Source: Rhodococcus wratislaviensis
GTDB lineage: Bacteria; Actinomycetota; Actinomycetes; Mycobacteriales; Mycobacteriaceae
Assembly: GCF_900455735.1 (NCBI RefSeq)
Contig: NZ_UAUI01000029.1
Span: forward strand, 1-64,000
Direction of reading: 5' to 3'
Length of the DNA: 64,000 nucleotides
Position 1 is the stretch's first letter. Each line of letters opens with the position of its first letter. The position numbers and the translations under genes are program-made. Below are positions 1 to 8,593 of this stretch, in pieces. Below the pieces are notes generated by a model. It worked only from the letters and a program-made list of their open reading frames with translations, was not told the DNA's origin and made no database searches.

Positions 1-147
1 ACCCTGTCGCCGGAGCAACTTGCACAGTCGGTCCCCCAATCGGACGGCCTGATCAATGCACCCAACACCTATGGACTCGTCGTCTTCCACAACGTACTTC
101 GGTCGGTCTGCCTGGCGAAAGACAAGGTCGACCAGCCCGCCGGTTGA
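1..147 (+). CDS. C-terminal end of an unidentified protein (partial)
   Basis: An open frame enters from the left edge and ends at a TGA at 145-147, giving 48 residues that finish LAKDKVDQPAG. It contains the segment NAPNTYGLVVFHNVLRSV, which looks like ordinary folded protein rather than an antisense shadow. It converges on the amino-acid ABC operon, whose last stop is 38 bp away. Too little is present to assign a family. Confidence 0.5.
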   Translation, partial: TLSPEQLAQSVPQSDGLINAPNTYGLVVFHNVLRSVCLAKDKVDQPAG

Positions 148-184
148 CGCGGCACGCGGTGCAGGTCGAGAGATTCTTCGAGGG

Positions 185-925
185 TCAGAGGACCTTGCTG
201 AGGAATTCCCGGGCACGGTCGGTATCGCAGTCGCTGAAGAACGCGTCGGGGGTGTTTTCCTCGACGATCCGGCCTTCGGACATGAAGATGATCCGGTCGG
301 CGGCAGTCTGCGCGAAGCGCATTTCGTGCGTGACCACGACCATGGTCATGCCGCCCTTGGTCAGCTCCACGATGACGTCGAGGACCTCCTTGATCATCTC
401 CGGATCCAGCGCGGAGGTTGGCTCGTCGAACAGCATGACCTTGGGATTCATGGCCAGCGCTCGGGCGATGGCCACGCGTTGCTGCTGCCCGCCCGACAAC
501 TGGGACGGCCGTTTGTCTGCCTGGGACCCCACCCCGACCCTGACCAGAAGTTCCATGGCCTGATCGCGTGCCTCTGCGGGCTTGCGTCCCTGCACCTGAA
601 CCGGGCCGAGCATGACGTTCTCGAGCACGCTCATGTGGGCGAAGAGGTTGAACTGCTGGAAGACCATGCCCACTTCCGAACGCAGCCGGGCGAGCGGCGC
701 GCTCTCGTCCGGCAGCGGCACGCCGTCGATCTCGATGGTGCCGTCGTCGATGGTCTCGAGGCGGTTGATGGTGCGGCACAAGGTGGATTTTCCGGACCCG
801 GACGGACCGAGGATCACCACCACCTCGCCTGCGTGGACGTCGAGGTTGATGTCGACGAGCGCGTGGTGGTTCCCGAACCACTTCTGGACGCCCTTGATCG
901 AAATCATGTTGGTGTCGTTCTGCAT
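185..925 (-). CDS. Polar amino-acid ABC transporter ATP-binding protein (GlnQ/GluA type)
   Basis: This is the ATPase of a PAAT-type importer and would energise uptake of a glutamate/glutamine-like amino acid from the cytoplasmic face. The 246-residue protein has Walker [10 protein letters not shown] (about 40-48), a Q-loop in VFQQFN, the signature LSGGQQQR, Walker [13 protein letters not shown] and the switch VVVTHEM. The start at 925 is chosen because AAGG lies 5-10 bases upstream and the family normally begins just before the MISIKG segment. An ATG at 1006 would add 27 residues unlike the family. It is the last gene of the operon led by the LacI-type regulator; substrate specificity is inferred only from the class. 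Confidence 0.9.
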   Translation of the reverse strand: MQNDTNMISIKGVQKWFGNHHALVDINLDVHAGEVVVILGPSGSGKSTLCRTINRLETIDDGTIEIDGVPLPDESAPLARLRSEVGMVFQQFNLFAHMSVLENVMLGPVQVQGRKPAEARDQAMELLVRVGVGSQADKRPSQLSGGQQQRVAIARALAMNPKVMLFDEPTSALDPEMIKEVLDVIVELTKGGMTMVVVTHEMRFAQTAADRIIFMSEGRIVEENTPDAFFSDCDTDRAREFLSKVL

Positions 926-1008
926 TGGAATACCTTGTTTGTCGGTGCGTGCGGTCGGCTCCCTGTGGTCCCGACCGTGGAGGGATGTTGAATGGCGACT
1001 GTTCATTG

Positions 1009-1806
1009 CTAGCGCAGCCTTTCGCTCAGGAGCTTCGACAACCGGGTCAGCAGCAGGCAGATGCAGACGTAGAGGGCCGCGACGGCCGCGAAGATCGGGG
1101 CGGCATACTCCCCACCGAGGTATTCGATCGCTAACTCGCCGGTGAGCAGCAGGTCGGTGTAACCGATCACGAACCCCAGCGATGACGCCTTCGTGACCCG
1201 GACCATCTCACTGACCAGGCTGGGCAGAACCTGCCGGACCACCTGCGGCAGCAGAACGAACCGCAGCGTCTTGACGGTGCGTAGACCCAGCGCGTGCGCG
1301 GCTTCGGATTGGCCGCGAGGCAGGGCCAGGAACCCGCCGCGGAACACCTCGGCCATGGATGTGCTCTCGTACAGCACGAGGCCGATCACCAGCGCCCAGA
1401 ACGTGCTGATGTTGAACCCGGTAGCCGCGGGAACCCCCAGGTAGATGAAGAACACCAGCAGCAGCTCGGGAAGCCCACGCAATGCCTGAACCCAGATCCG
1501 CGCCGGACGGTTGATCCAGTCCCGGTGCGACATCCGCCCCAGCGCGAGCAGCAGTCCGAAGACCAGGGACAGCACGACGGAGAAGACCGCGACCTTCAGT
1601 GTCGCGCCGACACCACCCATCAGGGCTATCAGCAGGTCGGGACGGGCCAGCACGGCCCAGCTGTCGGGGGCGAACAGGCCGGCATCGGTGAGGACGGTGA
1701 CGGCCAGAATCACCAGGGCAACGATCGGCACGGCACCCCCGACCGTCCATGCCCTGATCCGGCGACGCTCGATCGGGCCGGGGATCTCGAAGAGTGTGGT
1801 AGTCAT
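1009..1806 (-). CDS. Amino-acid ABC transporter permease (GluD/GlnP-like)
   Basis: A 265-residue inner-membrane permease of the HisM/GlnP family. A first hydrophobic helix follows a basic N-terminus, and about four more follow the periplasmic segment. The cytoplasmic EAA loop is visible as [21 protein letters not shown] at roughly residues 168-188 and is the docking point for the ATPase. Its first base is the last base of the upstream permease frame (both at 1806), so the two are translationally coupled. With that neighbour it forms the heterodimeric channel. The family call is firm, the substrate open. Confidence 0.9.
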   Translation of the reverse strand: MTTTLFEIPGPIERRRIRAWTVGGAVPIVALVILAVTVLTDAGLFAPDSWAVLARPDLLIALMGGVGATLKVAVFSVVLSLVFGLLLALGRMSHRDWINRPARIWVQALRGLPELLLVFFIYLGVPAATGFNISTFWALVIGLVLYESTSMAEVFRGGFLALPRGQSEAAHALGLRTVKTLRFVLLPQVVRQVLPSLVSEMVRVTKASSLGFVIGYTDLLLTGELAIEYLGGEYAAPIFAAVAALYVCICLLLTRLSKLLSERLR

Positions 1807-2453
1807 CAGGACGCGAACGCCACCTTTCGTTCCAGGGCGGCGGCGGCGAGTCCCGCCGGGATGGTGATCGCCGAGTAGAGCAGGCCGGTGAACAGCATCA
1901 GGGGGATCACCGCCGAGTCGTTGGTGTTGATGAGTTGGAGCATCGCGCCGAAGAGTTCCGTGACACCGAAGACGCCCGCGATGGCGGTCACTTTCACCAG
2001 CGCGATCGTGGTGTTGATCAATGGCGGTACCGAGTTGCTCATGCCCTGGGGCAGGACGATCAGCCGCAGTGTCTGGCCCTTGCGCAGGCCGATCGCGCGG
2101 GCCGCCTCGAGCTGGCCCTGCCCGATTGCGTTGATACCGGAGCGGACGGCGTCACAGTAATACGCGGCGAAATACAACGTGATGCCGATCGTCGCCAGCG
2201 CGAAGAAGGACAGCCGGACCCCCAGCAACGGCAAGATGAAGATCGTGAAGAACAGGTGCGCCGCGGCCGGGATGTTTCGCATGACTGCGACGTAGACCGC
2301 GCTGAAGCGTTGCAGCAGGGGCACCGGCGAGATCGCGAACGAGGCAAGGATCACGCCGGCGGCCAACGACATGACCCCGGACAGCGCAACCAGGACAATC
2401 GTTTTCACGAAGCCGCCCCAGAAGACGTCGAGGTTATCGATGATTACATTCAT
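1806..2453 (-). CDS. Amino-acid ABC transporter permease (GluC-like)
   Basis: A 215-residue permease, the usual length for GluC/HisQ-type subunits, with about five hydrophobic segments and an EAA loop EAARAIGLRKGQTLRLIVLPQ near residues 135-155. It lies between the binding-protein gene (33 bp upstream) and the second permease, with which it shares one base. It would pair with that permease in the membrane. Nothing is missing or odd in the frame. Confidence 0.9.
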   Translation of the reverse strand: MNVIIDNLDVFWGGFVKTIVLVALSGVMSLAAGVILASFAISPVPLLQRFSAVYVAVMRNIPAAAHLFFTIFILPLLGVRLSFFALATIGITLYFAAYYCDAVRSGINAIGQGQLEAARAIGLRKGQTLRLIVLPQGMSNSVPPLINTTIALVKVTAIAGVFGVTELFGAMLQLINTNDSAVIPLMLFTGLLYSAITIPAGLAAAALERKVAFAS

Positions 2454-2486
2454 TCGAGCTCTTCCTTTCCGGCCGGCGGGCGGGCG

Positions 2487-3365
2487 TCAGCAACTGGCCA
2501 TTTCGTCTGGGACGGTGGGTGCTTCGAGCCCGGAATCACCCATGTGCCGATCCCAGAGCTCACGGATGGTCCCGTCGTCGAACGCCTGCGCGAGGCGCTG
2601 GTTGAAGAATTCGCACAGGTCGGAGCGATCGTCGGCGATCCCGATTCCCCAGCGCTCGCCGGTGCCGTAGGTCACCGGCGCCAGGGCGAAGGAATCCGGC
2701 TTGTCGGCGACGAACCCGGCCAGCAGCGGGGCAGTCGAGTCGATGGCATCGACCGTCCCCTGCTCGAGCGCGCGCACACAGTTGGTGAGGGTGTTGAACT
2801 CGGAAATCTCGGCCTGCGGGATGAACTCACTGACACGGGGTTGCCCCTGACTTCCCTGCAGCACACACACTTTGGCCCCCTCGGGGATGTCGTGCAGCGT
2901 TTCGAATCGCATGGCGTCGTCCTTGCGCACCATCAGACTGGGCGCCGTCTCGAGATACGGCCCCGCGATAGCGAGGGTCTTCTCACGCTCGGGTGTGATG
3001 GCCAGCGCGGTGGCAAAGAAATCGATCTTGCCCTGCTTGAGGAAGGGGATGCGGTTGGCGGCCGTGGTGTGTACCCATTCGATGTCGTCCCGGTCGATGC
3101 CCAACGATTCGACGAGGAGGACGGCCAGGTCGGTGTTGAACCCCTCCCAGTCGTGCTGGAGATTCAGTTCGGCCAATCCCGGCTGGTTCGGGGAGGCGCC
3201 CACCTTGATCTTCGGTGCGCTGGCCAGGGCGGACATGGTCGAACCTGCGGGGAAGTTGTTCGGCCGGTCGGGGGCGTGTTCGCCGCAGGCGGCGGTGAGG
3301 AGCACCATGGCCGCGACGGCCGCCGGCATGAGGGTTTTCGAAGTGCGGAACATCGAGGAGATCAC
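2487..3365 (-). CDS. Glutamate-type ABC transporter substrate-binding lipoprotein
   Basis: An extracellular solute-binding protein of family 3 (GluB/GlnH-like). The N-terminus is a lipoprotein signal: basic MFRTSK, a hydrophobic stretch and the lipobox LTAAC, so the mature protein would be anchored by Cys at about residue 27. The body keeps family features such as LKQGKIDFFATALAITPEREK and the later GIGIADD region. The start is GTG at 3365, only 6 bp after the regulator's stop; an ATG at 3353 is possible. It should capture the ligand and deliver it to the two permeases downstream. Ligand identity cannot be read from sequence alone. Confidence 0.88.
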   Translation of the reverse strand: MISSMFRTSKTLMPAAVAAMVLLTAACGEHAPDRPNNFPAGSTMSALASAPKIKVGASPNQPGLAELNLQHDWEGFNTDLAVLLVESLGIDRDDIEWVHTTAANRIPFLKQGKIDFFATALAITPEREKTLAIAGPYLETAPSLMVRKDDAMRFETLHDIPEGAKVCVLQGSQGQPRVSEFIPQAEISEFNTLTNCVRALEQGTVDAIDSTAPLLAGFVADKPDSFALAPVTYGTGERWGIGIADDRSDLCEFFNQRLAQAFDDGTIRELWDRHMGDSGLEAPTVPDEMASC

Positions 3366-3371
3366 TCTCTT

Positions 3372-4418
3372 TCAACGACGGGTAGAACCAGTGCGTGGTC
3401 GCCGGCCCCGGACGGCGCCGGCAACTGCATCTGCCGTCACTGACTCCGTCCCTGAATCAGGCGGTGGCGCAGTCGAACCGCGAACAATCAGCTGGGACCC
3501 CAGCCGGACCGGGCCGGTGTGCACCGGTTTGCCGTCGATCTGATCCATCACCATGGCGAGACTGAGTGAACCGCTCTTGTCGATGTCGACCTGCACGGTG
3601 GTCAATCCCGGATCCGATGCCGCTGCGACGTCGACATTGTCGATTCCGACGATGCTGATGTCGTCGGGACACCGGTAGCCGAGCGTGCGGATTCCAGCCT
3701 GGATCCCCATCGCCACCAGGTCGTTGTAGGCGATGACGGCGGTGGCGCCGCTGGCGGCGACCGCCGCTGCGGACGCCAGCCCGCCGTGGACGTCCGCGGA
3801 TTGGTTGCCCACCACGGTCAGGTCGAGCTGCCGTTGTGCGGCCAAGTCGGTGAGAATTTGGCAGCGGGTGCGGTTGGCCCATGAGGCGGCGGGCCCGGGG
3901 ACGTAGACGAGGGAGTCGTGGCCCAGTGACTGGAGGTGCTCCGTCGCCTGCCGAAGCCCCTGTTCGACGTCCATCAAAACGACCGGGGCCTGCTCCGCCT
4001 CACCGTTGACGACAACCAGGGGTGTACTTCCGACTGCCCTGCCGGCGGCGGCGGGATCGGAGCGTGGTGAGCAGAGAATCACTCCATCTGCCTCGCGCCC
4101 AAGGGTTTCCAGAAGCTCGGTCTCCCGCGCCGGATCCTCACTGGTATCGGCGAGCAACATCCGGTGCCGCCCGGGCCACAACTTCTCCTGAATAGTTCTG
4201 AGCATCGCGGCGTAGACGGCGTTGGACACGTCGGGCACCAGTACGGCGATGGTCCGGGAACGGTGCGGCGCCGGCATGTCGTAGCCCACGCGTTGGGCGG
4301 CTTCCAGAACACGCCGCCTGGTATCCGGCGCCAGCATGTCGACGGAACTGAAGGCTCGAGATGCCGTCGCAAGGGAGACACCCGCCTCCTGAGCGACATC
4401 CTTCAACTTCGCGGCCAC
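3372..4418 (-). CDS. LacI-family transcriptional regulator
   Basis: The N-terminal helix-turn-helix is LKDVAQEAGVSLATASRAF (about residues 4-22), followed by a periplasmic-binding-protein-like effector domain with blocks such as TIAVLVPDVSN and ISIVGIDNVDVA. GTG at 4418 is chosen because AGGAGGG lies 4 bases upstream; a longer frame reaches 4460 without such a site. An 18-bp imperfect palindrome lies just upstream. The gene leads the operon of an amino-acid-type ABC importer, with 6 bp to the binding-protein gene. LacI members usually sense sugars or nucleosides, so this pairing is unusual. Confidence 0.9.
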   Translation of the reverse strand: MAAKLKDVAQEAGVSLATASRAFSSVDMLAPDTRRRVLEAAQRVGYDMPAPHRSRTIAVLVPDVSNAVYAAMLRTIQEKLWPGRHRMLLADTSEDPARETELLETLGREADGVILCSPRSDPAAAGRAVGSTPLVVVNGEAEQAPVVLMDVEQGLRQATEHLQSLGHDSLVYVPGPAASWANRTRCQILTDLAAQRQLDLTVVGNQSADVHGGLASAAAVAASGATAVIAYNDLVAMGIQAGIRTLGYRCPDDISIVGIDNVDVAAASDPGLTTVQVDIDKSGSLSLAMVMDQIDGKPVHTGPVRLGSQLIVRGSTAPPPDSGTESVTADAVAGAVRGRRPRTGSTRR

Positions 4419-4463
4419 AGCACCCTCCTGCACATCTGTTACCTGGATCTCATGTCGCAACTC

Positions 4464-4481
4464 TGTGTAATGAGTTTCACA
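4464..4481. promoter_or_regulatory. Probable LacI-type operator
   Basis: TGTGTAATGAGTTTCACA is an 18-bp inverted repeat with arms TGTGTAA and TTTCACA (one mismatch). It lies about 45 bp upstream of the regulator's chosen start, where an autoregulatory operator is expected. Function is inferred from symmetry and position. Confidence 0.5.
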
Positions 4482-4682
4482 CTTGTTTCAGCAGGATGCA
4501 ATAGTTGCAGAAATTTTCATCGACAGTTGCCCGACACGGACAATCCGTCGAGCGCAGGGTGGGAGCAGGGGAAGGCATGCCGTCATGTGGTCTTGCGCTC
4601 GCGAAGAAGGCGGTCAACCACGACCGGGCCGAAGCCCGTCGGCGTGGGGCGAAGACACGCGCCCAGGGGGTAAGCGACGTGT

Positions 4683-4722
4683 ATCGCTGCGGCGCCGGCC
4701 GACGCCGGGACACCGCAGCGAT
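4683..4722 (-). terminator. Hairpin terminator downstream of the GntR gene
   Basis: Perfect 10-bp arms ATCGCTGCGG and CCGCAGCGAT are separated by 20 bases and lie 14 bp past the stop of the GntR gene. There is no long T tract, as is common in high-GC actinobacteria. Confidence 0.55.
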
Positions 4723-4736
4723 ATCGTCGTGATTTG

Positions 4737-5393
4737 CTACGGCAACGTTGTGGCGCTGGTGGACTCGTCGATGTCGAAGAGTTCGCCGATCAGACCGCCG
4801 AGGAACCGCCGGTGTTGCGACGATATTTCGGCCGCCGCTGCTTCGTCCCGGGCCGCGCACAGTGTGATCAGGTTGTCGTGGTGTTCGATGGCGTCCTGCC
4901 AGCCGCGAAGGCTGGAGAACTTGCGGTAGTAGATCCGGTGGATCTGCGGGTGCACCTGGTGCATGAGCCGCTTGAGTAGTGGGTTACCGGCGGCGTCGAC
5001 GATGACGCCGTGGAACGTGTCGTCCGCGGCGAGGGCGGCTCCGATGTTGTCGGTCTTGATCGCCTGCGCGAGGTCGTCGTTGGCGGTGCGCATCACGTCG
5101 ATCATGTCGTCGGTGAGGTTGGGCACCCCCGTTTTCACGGCCAGTTGGTCCAAGACCTCCATCACGGCCAGCGTTGCCTCGACATCGGCCCGGTTCAGCG
5201 GGGTGATCCGGGTGAAGGCGGCGGGTTTGGCCTCGACGAGTCCGGTGTCGATCAGCCGGGTCAGAGCCTCGCGCACCGGGGTGCGGCTCAGACCGAGATG
5301 TTCGGCCAGCTCGCTGTCCTTGACCTTGGATCCGGGCGCGAGCTCACCGGTGACGATCGCGTCGCAGATCCGCTCGAACGCGACGTCGCTCAT
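4737..5393 (-). CDS. GntR-family regulator with FCD effector domain
   Basis: The N-terminal winged helix shows FERICDAIVTGELAPGSKV followed by LAEHLGLSRTPVREAL. The C-terminal all-helical FCD domain has DDTFHGVIVDAAGNPLL and HHDNLITLCAARD, whose His/Asp residues bind a metal in this family and often hold a carboxylate ligand. ATG at 5393 is chosen for the upstream GGTGGAG; an ATG at 5426 is possible. It lies 152 bp downstream of the dicarboxylate symporter on the same strand and opposite the aspartase and lyase genes, so it probably controls them in response to a C4-dicarboxylate or related acid (inference). Confidence 0.88.
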   Translation of the reverse strand: MSDVAFERICDAIVTGELAPGSKVKDSELAEHLGLSRTPVREALTRLIDTGLVEAKPAAFTRITPLNRADVEATLAVMEVLDQLAVKTGVPNLTDDMIDVMRTANDDLAQAIKTDNIGAALAADDTFHGVIVDAAGNPLLKRLMHQVHPQIHRIYYRKFSSLRGWQDAIEHHDNLITLCAARDEAAAAEISSQHRRFLGGLIGELFDIDESTSATTLP

Positions 5394-5424
5394 GCGGGGG
5401 CGCTCCACCGGATTATCACGCAAC

Positions 5425-5433
5425 ATACTGGAT
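5425..5433. promoter_or_regulatory. Candidate GntR operator, copy 1
   Basis: ATACTGGATACTGTAC lies just upstream of the GntR start. Its core ATACTGGAT matches ATATTGGAT upstream of the symporter, and both cores are followed by GTACT a few bases on. A shared site for the local regulator is plausible but unproven. Confidence 0.35.
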
Positions 5434-5544
5434 ACTGTACTCTGCACGCCGCACGCTCCCGGGGTCCGCGTGTGCGAGTGCCAGGCGCCTTGTCGCGAGG
5501 ATACCCAGAGCGCCTTCGTCGACCGTCCATCGTCCGGGCCTCGA

Positions 5545-6939
5545 CTACCCATCCGCGCTGCGTCGCCCGGCGAGGACCTTGCCGCCGAGTTCGTCGCCAG
5601 GCTCGCCCCCGGCCGCAGCAGGTACGGAGCTGGGCGTTGCGGCGGATCGACCGGCCTTCGCCTCGGCTTTCTCTTCGGACTTGTCGATCACCGACGCGGC
5701 CAGGGAGTTTCCGACGACGTTGACCGCGGTGCGGGCCATGTCGGCGATGAAGTCCACCCCCAGCAGGAGTGCGACGGCTTCGGCAGGGAGGCCGATGGTG
5801 TTACCTGCGGCGATGAGCACCACGATCGAGGCGGAGGCAACGCCTGCCATGCCCTTGGACAGGATGACCAGCACGCCGACCATCAGCAGCAGGGTCGGGA
5901 TCGAAGTGTCGACGCCGTAGGCGTTGGCGAGGAAGACCAGGGCCACAGCCTGGTAGAGGACGGAGCCGTCGGTGTTGAACGAGTAGCCGAGCGGCACGAC
6001 GAACGAGGTCGTCGAGCGGCTGACGCCGAGCCCCTCGAGCTTGAGTAGAAGCGGTGCGAGCACTGCCTCGGAGCTGCGCGTGACGAAGGCCAGTCCGACG
6101 AGATTTCCGATTGCTTTGAGCATGGTGACGTACTCGACGCGGAAGATCGCGGCAATGATCGGAAAGATGATGCCGAGGATGATCGCCATACCGACGTAGA
6201 CGACGGCGAGGAAGCCGAGCAGGCTCGACAGGTTCCCGAATCCGTAGTGCGCGACGTCGTAGCTGATGAAGCCCAGGACGCCGAGGGGGGCGAGGCGGAT
6301 GACGTATCCGACCACCTTGAACATCGCGCTGGCGAGTGAGTCGAGCACGGACGTCATCGGCTTGGACTGCTCACCGATCGCAGCGAGTGCGACGCCGACG
6401 AACCCGGCGAACACGATCACTGCCAGCAGGTTCCCCTCCGCGAAGGCGGCGAAGACGTTCTTCGGAACAGCATGCAGGAGCAGTTCGTGGAAGTCGATGC
6501 CCTGCTCGAGGGTCTCGACTGAGGCTCCGTCGGCGCCCGCGACGGGGGCGCCGGAACCGATGTCGAGCAACTTCGCCAGCGCGACCGCCATCAGCAGGAT
6601 GATCGTGGTGACGACCTCGAAGTACAGGATCGCCTTGGCGGCCATGCGGCCGACCTTCTTCGCCGAATCCATGCGCGCGATTCCGAGCACGATGAGCGGG
6701 AAGACCAATGGGACGACGATCATCTGAACCAGGTTGAGGAACACGTCGCCGGCCAGTTTCAGTTGCTCGCCGACGGCGGGGGCGAACGTGCCGATGAGTG
6801 CGCCGACGCCGACGGCGATCAGTGATTGCACTCCGATCGGAAGCTTCCAGAATTTCCACCACTTGCGTGGTGTGCGAGACGCATCGGCGTCTTCGGGTGC
6901 TGTCGCGTCGTCGGCAGGGATGGCGGGGGATGTCGTCAT
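5545..6939 (-). CDS. Dicarboxylate/amino acid:cation symporter (DAACS family)
   Basis: A 464-residue membrane protein of the GltP/DctA family, which imports C4-dicarboxylates, glutamate or aspartate with protons or sodium. After a hydrophilic N-terminus (about 30 residues) come multiple hydrophobic helices. The serine-containing re-entrant loop is seen as FVTRSSEAVLAPLL, and the conserved substrate-site helix as GYSFNTDGSVLYQ (usually an NMDG-type motif). Its start lies 87 bp from the divergently read aspartase gene. The context suggests import of aspartate or a related diacid for the lyases next door. Confidence 0.92.
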   Translation of the reverse strand: MTTSPAIPADDATAPEDADASRTPRKWWKFWKLPIGVQSLIAVGVGALIGTFAPAVGEQLKLAGDVFLNLVQMIVVPLVFPLIVLGIARMDSAKKVGRMAAKAILYFEVVTTIILLMAVALAKLLDIGSGAPVAGADGASVETLEQGIDFHELLLHAVPKNVFAAFAEGNLLAVIVFAGFVGVALAAIGEQSKPMTSVLDSLASAMFKVVGYVIRLAPLGVLGFISYDVAHYGFGNLSSLLGFLAVVYVGMAIILGIIFPIIAAIFRVEYVTMLKAIGNLVGLAFVTRSSEAVLAPLLLKLEGLGVSRSTTSFVVPLGYSFNTDGSVLYQAVALVFLANAYGVDTSIPTLLLMVGVLVILSKGMAGVASASIVVLIAAGNTIGLPAEAVALLLGVDFIADMARTAVNVVGNSLAASVIDKSEEKAEAKAGRSAATPSSVPAAAGGEPGDELGGKVLAGRRSADG

Positions 6940-6953
6940 TCAACAGCTCCGAT

Positions 6954-6962
6954 ATATTGGAT
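6954..6962. promoter_or_regulatory. Candidate GntR operator, copy 2
   Basis: ATATTGGAT, followed by GTGTACTGT, sits in the 87-bp divergent intergenic region between the symporter and the aspartase gene. It resembles the sequence in front of the GntR gene, so one site could control both directions. Confidence 0.35.
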
Positions 6963-7026
6963 GTGGTGTACTGTTCGACAACAGTGATCGACGTCATAGA
7001 CCCTGTCAAGTAGAACGGCGAAATAG

Positions 7027-8505
7027 GTGTTGGTGGAAAAGTTGAGCGGCAGCGATGTGCGGATCGAGCACGACTCGATCGGAGATCTGGCGGTACCGGC
7101 GCGGGCCTACTACGGCGTTCACACCGCCCGGGCGATCGAGAATTTCGCGATCACCGGGTCCACCATCGGTCAGTACCCGGCATTGGTCGCGGCGTTGGCG
7201 ACGGTCAAACAGGCTGCCTGCCTGGCCAACCGGGACCTAGGCCTCCTCGATACGCGGCGGGCCGATGCGATTGTGGCCGCGTGCACGGAGATTCGCGCCG
7301 GGGCGCTGCTCGACCAGTTTCCGATCGATCCGATCCAGGGCGGGGCGGGCACCTCGTCGAACATGAACGCCAACGAGGTCATCGCGAACCGCGCACTCGA
7401 AATCCTGGGGTACGGGCGCGGCACCTACACCGAGCTCGACCCCCTCACCCACGTGAACCTGGGGCAATCCACCAACGATGTGTACCCGACCGCAATCAAG
7501 CTCGCGCTGGTCGAGCATCTCCGACTGTTGATCGCGTCGCTCGGTCGGCTCGCGGAGTCGTTCGAGCGCAAGTCGATCGAATTCGACGACATCATCAAGA
7601 TGGGTCGCACCCAGCTGCAGGACGCGGTACCGATGACACTCGGTCAGGAGTTCGCCGCCTACTCGATCATGCTCAACGAGGACTGCGCCCGGCTCTCCGA
7701 GGGAGCGCTTCTGCTGCTGGAATCCAACCTCGGCGGCACCGCCATCGGCACCGGGATCAACGGCCATCCCGAGTATTCCGCGCTCGCCTGCAACTACCTG
7801 CGCGAGCTGACCGGTGAACCGGTCGTCCCGGCCGGCAATCTGATCGAGGCAACCCAGGACTGCGGGGCATTCGTGCAGGTCTCCGGCATCCTCAAACGTG
7901 TCGCCGTGAAATTGTCCAAGACATGCAACGATCTGCGGCTCACCTCCTCCGGCCCTACCGCCGGGCTCGGTGAGATCAATCTTCCTCCGGCCCAAGCTGG
8001 TTCGTCGATCATGCCCGGCAAGGTCAACCCGGTCATCCCCGAAATGGTCAACCAGGTCGCGTTCGAGGTGATCGGCAACGATCTGACCGTCACGATGGCC
8101 GCCGAGGGCGGACAGCTCCAGCTCAACGCCTTCGAACCCGTTATCGTCTACAGTCTGCTGCGCTCGACGACACACCTCGCCGCGGCCTCGGACACCCTGG
8201 CTGTGAAGTGCATCGACGGGATCACCGCCAACCGTGACCACCTCGAGCAGGGTGTTCGGCGCTCGATCGGCATCGTCACCGCGCTCTCGCCGTTCATCGG
8301 ATATACCGCCAGCGCGGATATCGCCAAGAGGGCCCTCGCAACCGGCACCTACGTCGGCGACCTCGCCGTCGAGGACGGTCTGCTCACCCGCGCGCAGGTC
8401 GACGACATCCTGTCCCCCCGTAGACTTGCCGGCCTGCTCACCGCTCCGACCGTGGACCGCGAATTCTCCGCACTCGACCATTCCACCGGTGTCGCCGCGC
8501 ACTGA
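7027..8505 (+). CDS. aspA: Aspartate ammonia-lyase (aspartase)
   Basis: Deaminates L-aspartate to fumarate and ammonia. The 492-residue protein belongs to the fumarase/aspartase superfamily: QGGAGTSSNMNANEVIANRA near residues 105-124, HVNLGQSTNDVYPTA near 140-154, and the signature GSSIMPGKVNPVIPEM near 325-340 containing the catalytic serine loop. The length matches aspartase better than class II fumarase, but the superfamily is hard to subdivide by eye, and 3-methylaspartase-like or other amino-diacid lyases are not excluded. The start is GTG at 7027 (a GTG at 7033 is also possible). It is followed 88 bp on by a CitE-like lyase gene. Confidence 0.85.
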   Translation: MLVEKLSGSDVRIEHDSIGDLAVPARAYYGVHTARAIENFAITGSTIGQYPALVAALATVKQAACLANRDLGLLDTRRADAIVAACTEIRAGALLDQFPIDPIQGGAGTSSNMNANEVIANRALEILGYGRGTYTELDPLTHVNLGQSTNDVYPTAIKLALVEHLRLLIASLGRLAESFERKSIEFDDIIKMGRTQLQDAVPMTLGQEFAAYSIMLNEDCARLSEGALLLLESNLGGTAIGTGINGHPEYSALACNYLRELTGEPVVPAGNLIEATQDCGAFVQVSGILKRVAVKLSKTCNDLRLTSSGPTAGLGEINLPPAQAGSSIMPGKVNPVIPEMVNQVAFEVIGNDLTVTMAAEGGQLQLNAFEPVIVYSLLRSTTHLAAASDTLAVKCIDGITANRDHLEQGVRRSIGIVTALSPFIGYTASADIAKRALATGTYVGDLAVEDGLLTRAQVDDILSPRRLAGLLTAPTVDREFSALDHSTGVAAH

Positions 8506-8593
8506 TCGACCGCATCACATCCCGCACCTCGGATACAGGACGCCGCAGTCTTCGCCCGAAGAGAAGTACCCATCGAGAGGAAACGAGAATCGG

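Noticed and set aside
7237-8502. Long minus-strand frame opposite aspA.
   Set aside because: Antisense shadow of a gene with clear fumarase/aspartase signatures.
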